Source of the DNA: Epiperipatus broadwayi
Lineage: Eukaryota; Onychophora; Udeonychophora; Euonychophora; Peripatidae
Reading direction: 5' to 3'
DNA length: 64,000 bases
Assembly: GCA_028023455.1 (NCBI GenBank)
Contig: JAQFVV010006271.1
Coordinates: 5,348,048-5,412,047, forward strand
The notes beneath the pieces are model-generated. The model worked only from the letters and a program-made list of their open reading frames with translations. It had not been told where the DNA came from and ran no database searches. Below, piece after piece: positions 62,781 to 64,000 of this stretch; the stretch's first letter is position 1; the number at the start of each line of letters is the position of its first letter. The position numbers were made by a program, and so were the translations under genes.

Positions 62781-62954
62781 AAAGAAAATTAATGTAAAAT
62801 TTTATAAATTCTGCTAAATTTCATTAAAAATATTGATTTTAATTTTTTTACTTATATTACAATATTGAAGTGACAAGATATCCTTACATGTTGTTATAGC
62901 TTTTGGTTCAGCATATTTTATTTTGGCCACAGTTTTTTGTAATTTGTAATAATG

Positions 62955-63750
62955 ATCAAAATTTGGGACCCTTTGCATTAATGATCATGATATGAAACTT
63001 TAATTCAAGCACCTCCACAATGGTGATGCAATGTGAAATCAAGTAATAATAGAATATCCCTTCATAAAGCATTGTGGTTTGAGGGTTCTAAAATTCCACT
63101 TTTGACTGCACTCCAATTTGTTTACTTCTGTAGTAAACATATTGTGCCAGTTGAATTGATTAAAAGACCAATTGGAATTTTGCAGCACATCATCATAGAT
63201 TGAAACAATTATCTGAGGGAAGTCTGCACATCTAGCCTTTTGTCTCAACTATGTACAAAATAGGAGGGCCTAATAGAATTTTTAAAATCAATAAAACTTT
63301 TTTACCAAGTGCAAAAATCAACAAATGGAAGCACTTCCACAACAATGGCTAGTCAGTTGGTTGTGCAGAAAAACCAATGGCTGCTTTACTTTAATGGTTC
63401 AAAGGAGAACAGTGGCTATTATTATGAATGTGATAAAACAAAATATTGCAGATGGATCTACAATTTATTCAGACTGCTGGAAGGCATATAAAATTGTTGA
63501 ATTAAGGTATGCAAGATTTGAACATTTTCAAGTTAATCACTGGTATAACTTTGTTAATGCTATCAACACATATATGCTAAACATTGAAAGACTTTGAAAG
63601 GCTGGACAAATGATGAAATAAAAACACCAGGGAACCACATGACAACACCTGGATTTCTATTTAACAGAAGTTATGTGGCCTTAACTGCAACAACAAGATT
63701 CACTTGTAGCAATTTTGAAAACTATTAGACATCACATGAGACTAACATAA
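62955..63750 (+). pseudogene. Merlin / ISXO2-type DDE transposase pseudogene
   Basis: The translation, over several frames, follows IS1016/ISXO2-like transposases. It reads LWFEGSKIPLLTALQFVY near 63070, a YLREVC segment near 63205, an IGGP-x-x-IF-KINKT block near 63260-63300 (first catalytic Asp replaced by Asn), SWLCRKTNGCF near 63355, ADGSTIYSDCWKAYK near 63450-63490 (second Asp present), HWYNFVNAI near 63538 and NIERL near 63583 (Glu present), then a stop and HQGTT / QHLDFYLTE remnants. Multiple stops and shifts make it inactive. Merlin transposases move elements with GG-starting ends and 8-9 bp target duplications, as at 11180-12395. Confidence 0.75.
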
Positions 63751-63779
63751 ATAAACTGTAAATATTGTATTTATATTTT

Positions 63780-63930
63780 TTGATTCATTTTTTGTAGATG
63801 TAACTAACTCATCTTTGGGAGTTTACATCCACTCATTTATTGTAAATGTAACTAACACACCTTTGGGGGATTCTATGCTGGCCACTCATTTTTTGTAAAT
63901 GTAATTAACCCATTTTTGGGAAGTAAATAA
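63780..63930. repeat. Imperfect tandem repeat, about 50-base unit, three copies
   Basis: Units contain TCATTTTTTGTA(G/A)ATGTAACTAACNCA followed by TTTGGG; starts are near 63785, 63833 and 63887. They lie just past the transposase remnant and may be its subterminal repeats. Confidence 0.75.
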
Positions 63931-64000
63931 AAAAAATTACAATGAAGATTTAAATTAAATTTATCAGAATTTATTATTTTATTTTTTAATTTAACAATAA

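Overview
The window looks like nuclear DNA of an invertebrate animal. It is very AT-rich, has long (TA)n arrays, almost no coding capacity, and is crowded with decayed transposable elements of animal type: an RTE/CFDP2-like LINE, Penelope-like elements (PLEs), Ty3/gypsy, piggyBac-like and Merlin-like DNA transposons. The mix recalls lophotrochozoan, possibly molluscan or cephalopod, genomes. That placement is inference, because no species-diagnostic gene is present.

Layout: 1-720 is the 3' end of a gypsy-type pol gene (integrase), followed by a putative 3' LTR. 720-8450 is AT-rich and holds nothing I can name. 8460-12596 is a decayed RTE-type LINE interrupted by a nearly perfect 1.2 kb foldback element (484-bp arms, 8-bp target duplication). 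15456-17516, 19370-21477 and 41660-43807 are three LTR-like blocks of about 2.1 kb, each with a short terminal hairpin and (TA)n on both flanks. 18205-18976 is a broken beta-1,3-galactosyltransferase-like (GT31) gene. 21597-21955, 36749-37140 and the split pair 40653-40850 / 43833-44015 are copies of one interspersed repeat that carries a hammerhead-ribozyme-like core. 32108-32374 and 32510-32732 are foldbacks; the second also carries a hammerhead-like core. 40850-41645, 59020-60118 and 60144-60938 are Penelope-like remnants. 49082-49928 is a piggyBac-like non-autonomous element bounded by TTAA. 56640-58890 is a second, more decayed copy of the same LINE. 62955-63750 is a dead Merlin/ISXO2-type transposase.

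The only intact protein-coding gene I can support is on the minus strand at 50583-52418. It encodes a 611-residue type II membrane protein with a C-terminal LicD/fukutin-related nucleotidyltransferase domain, in one coding exon, with a strong splice acceptor just upstream of the start codon. It is probably a Golgi or ER enzyme of glycan modification.

The most interesting layer is the RNA-like structure in the repeats. Two copies of the interspersed repeat (36870-36919 minus, 43857-43900 plus) keep every conserved base of a type I hammerhead core. A third is present with one damaged core base, and a PLE-tail-like foldback has another near-complete core. Hammerheads in PLEs and in small SINE-like or retrozyme-like repeats are known in animals; this family may be a further example. 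None of this has been tested computationally here.
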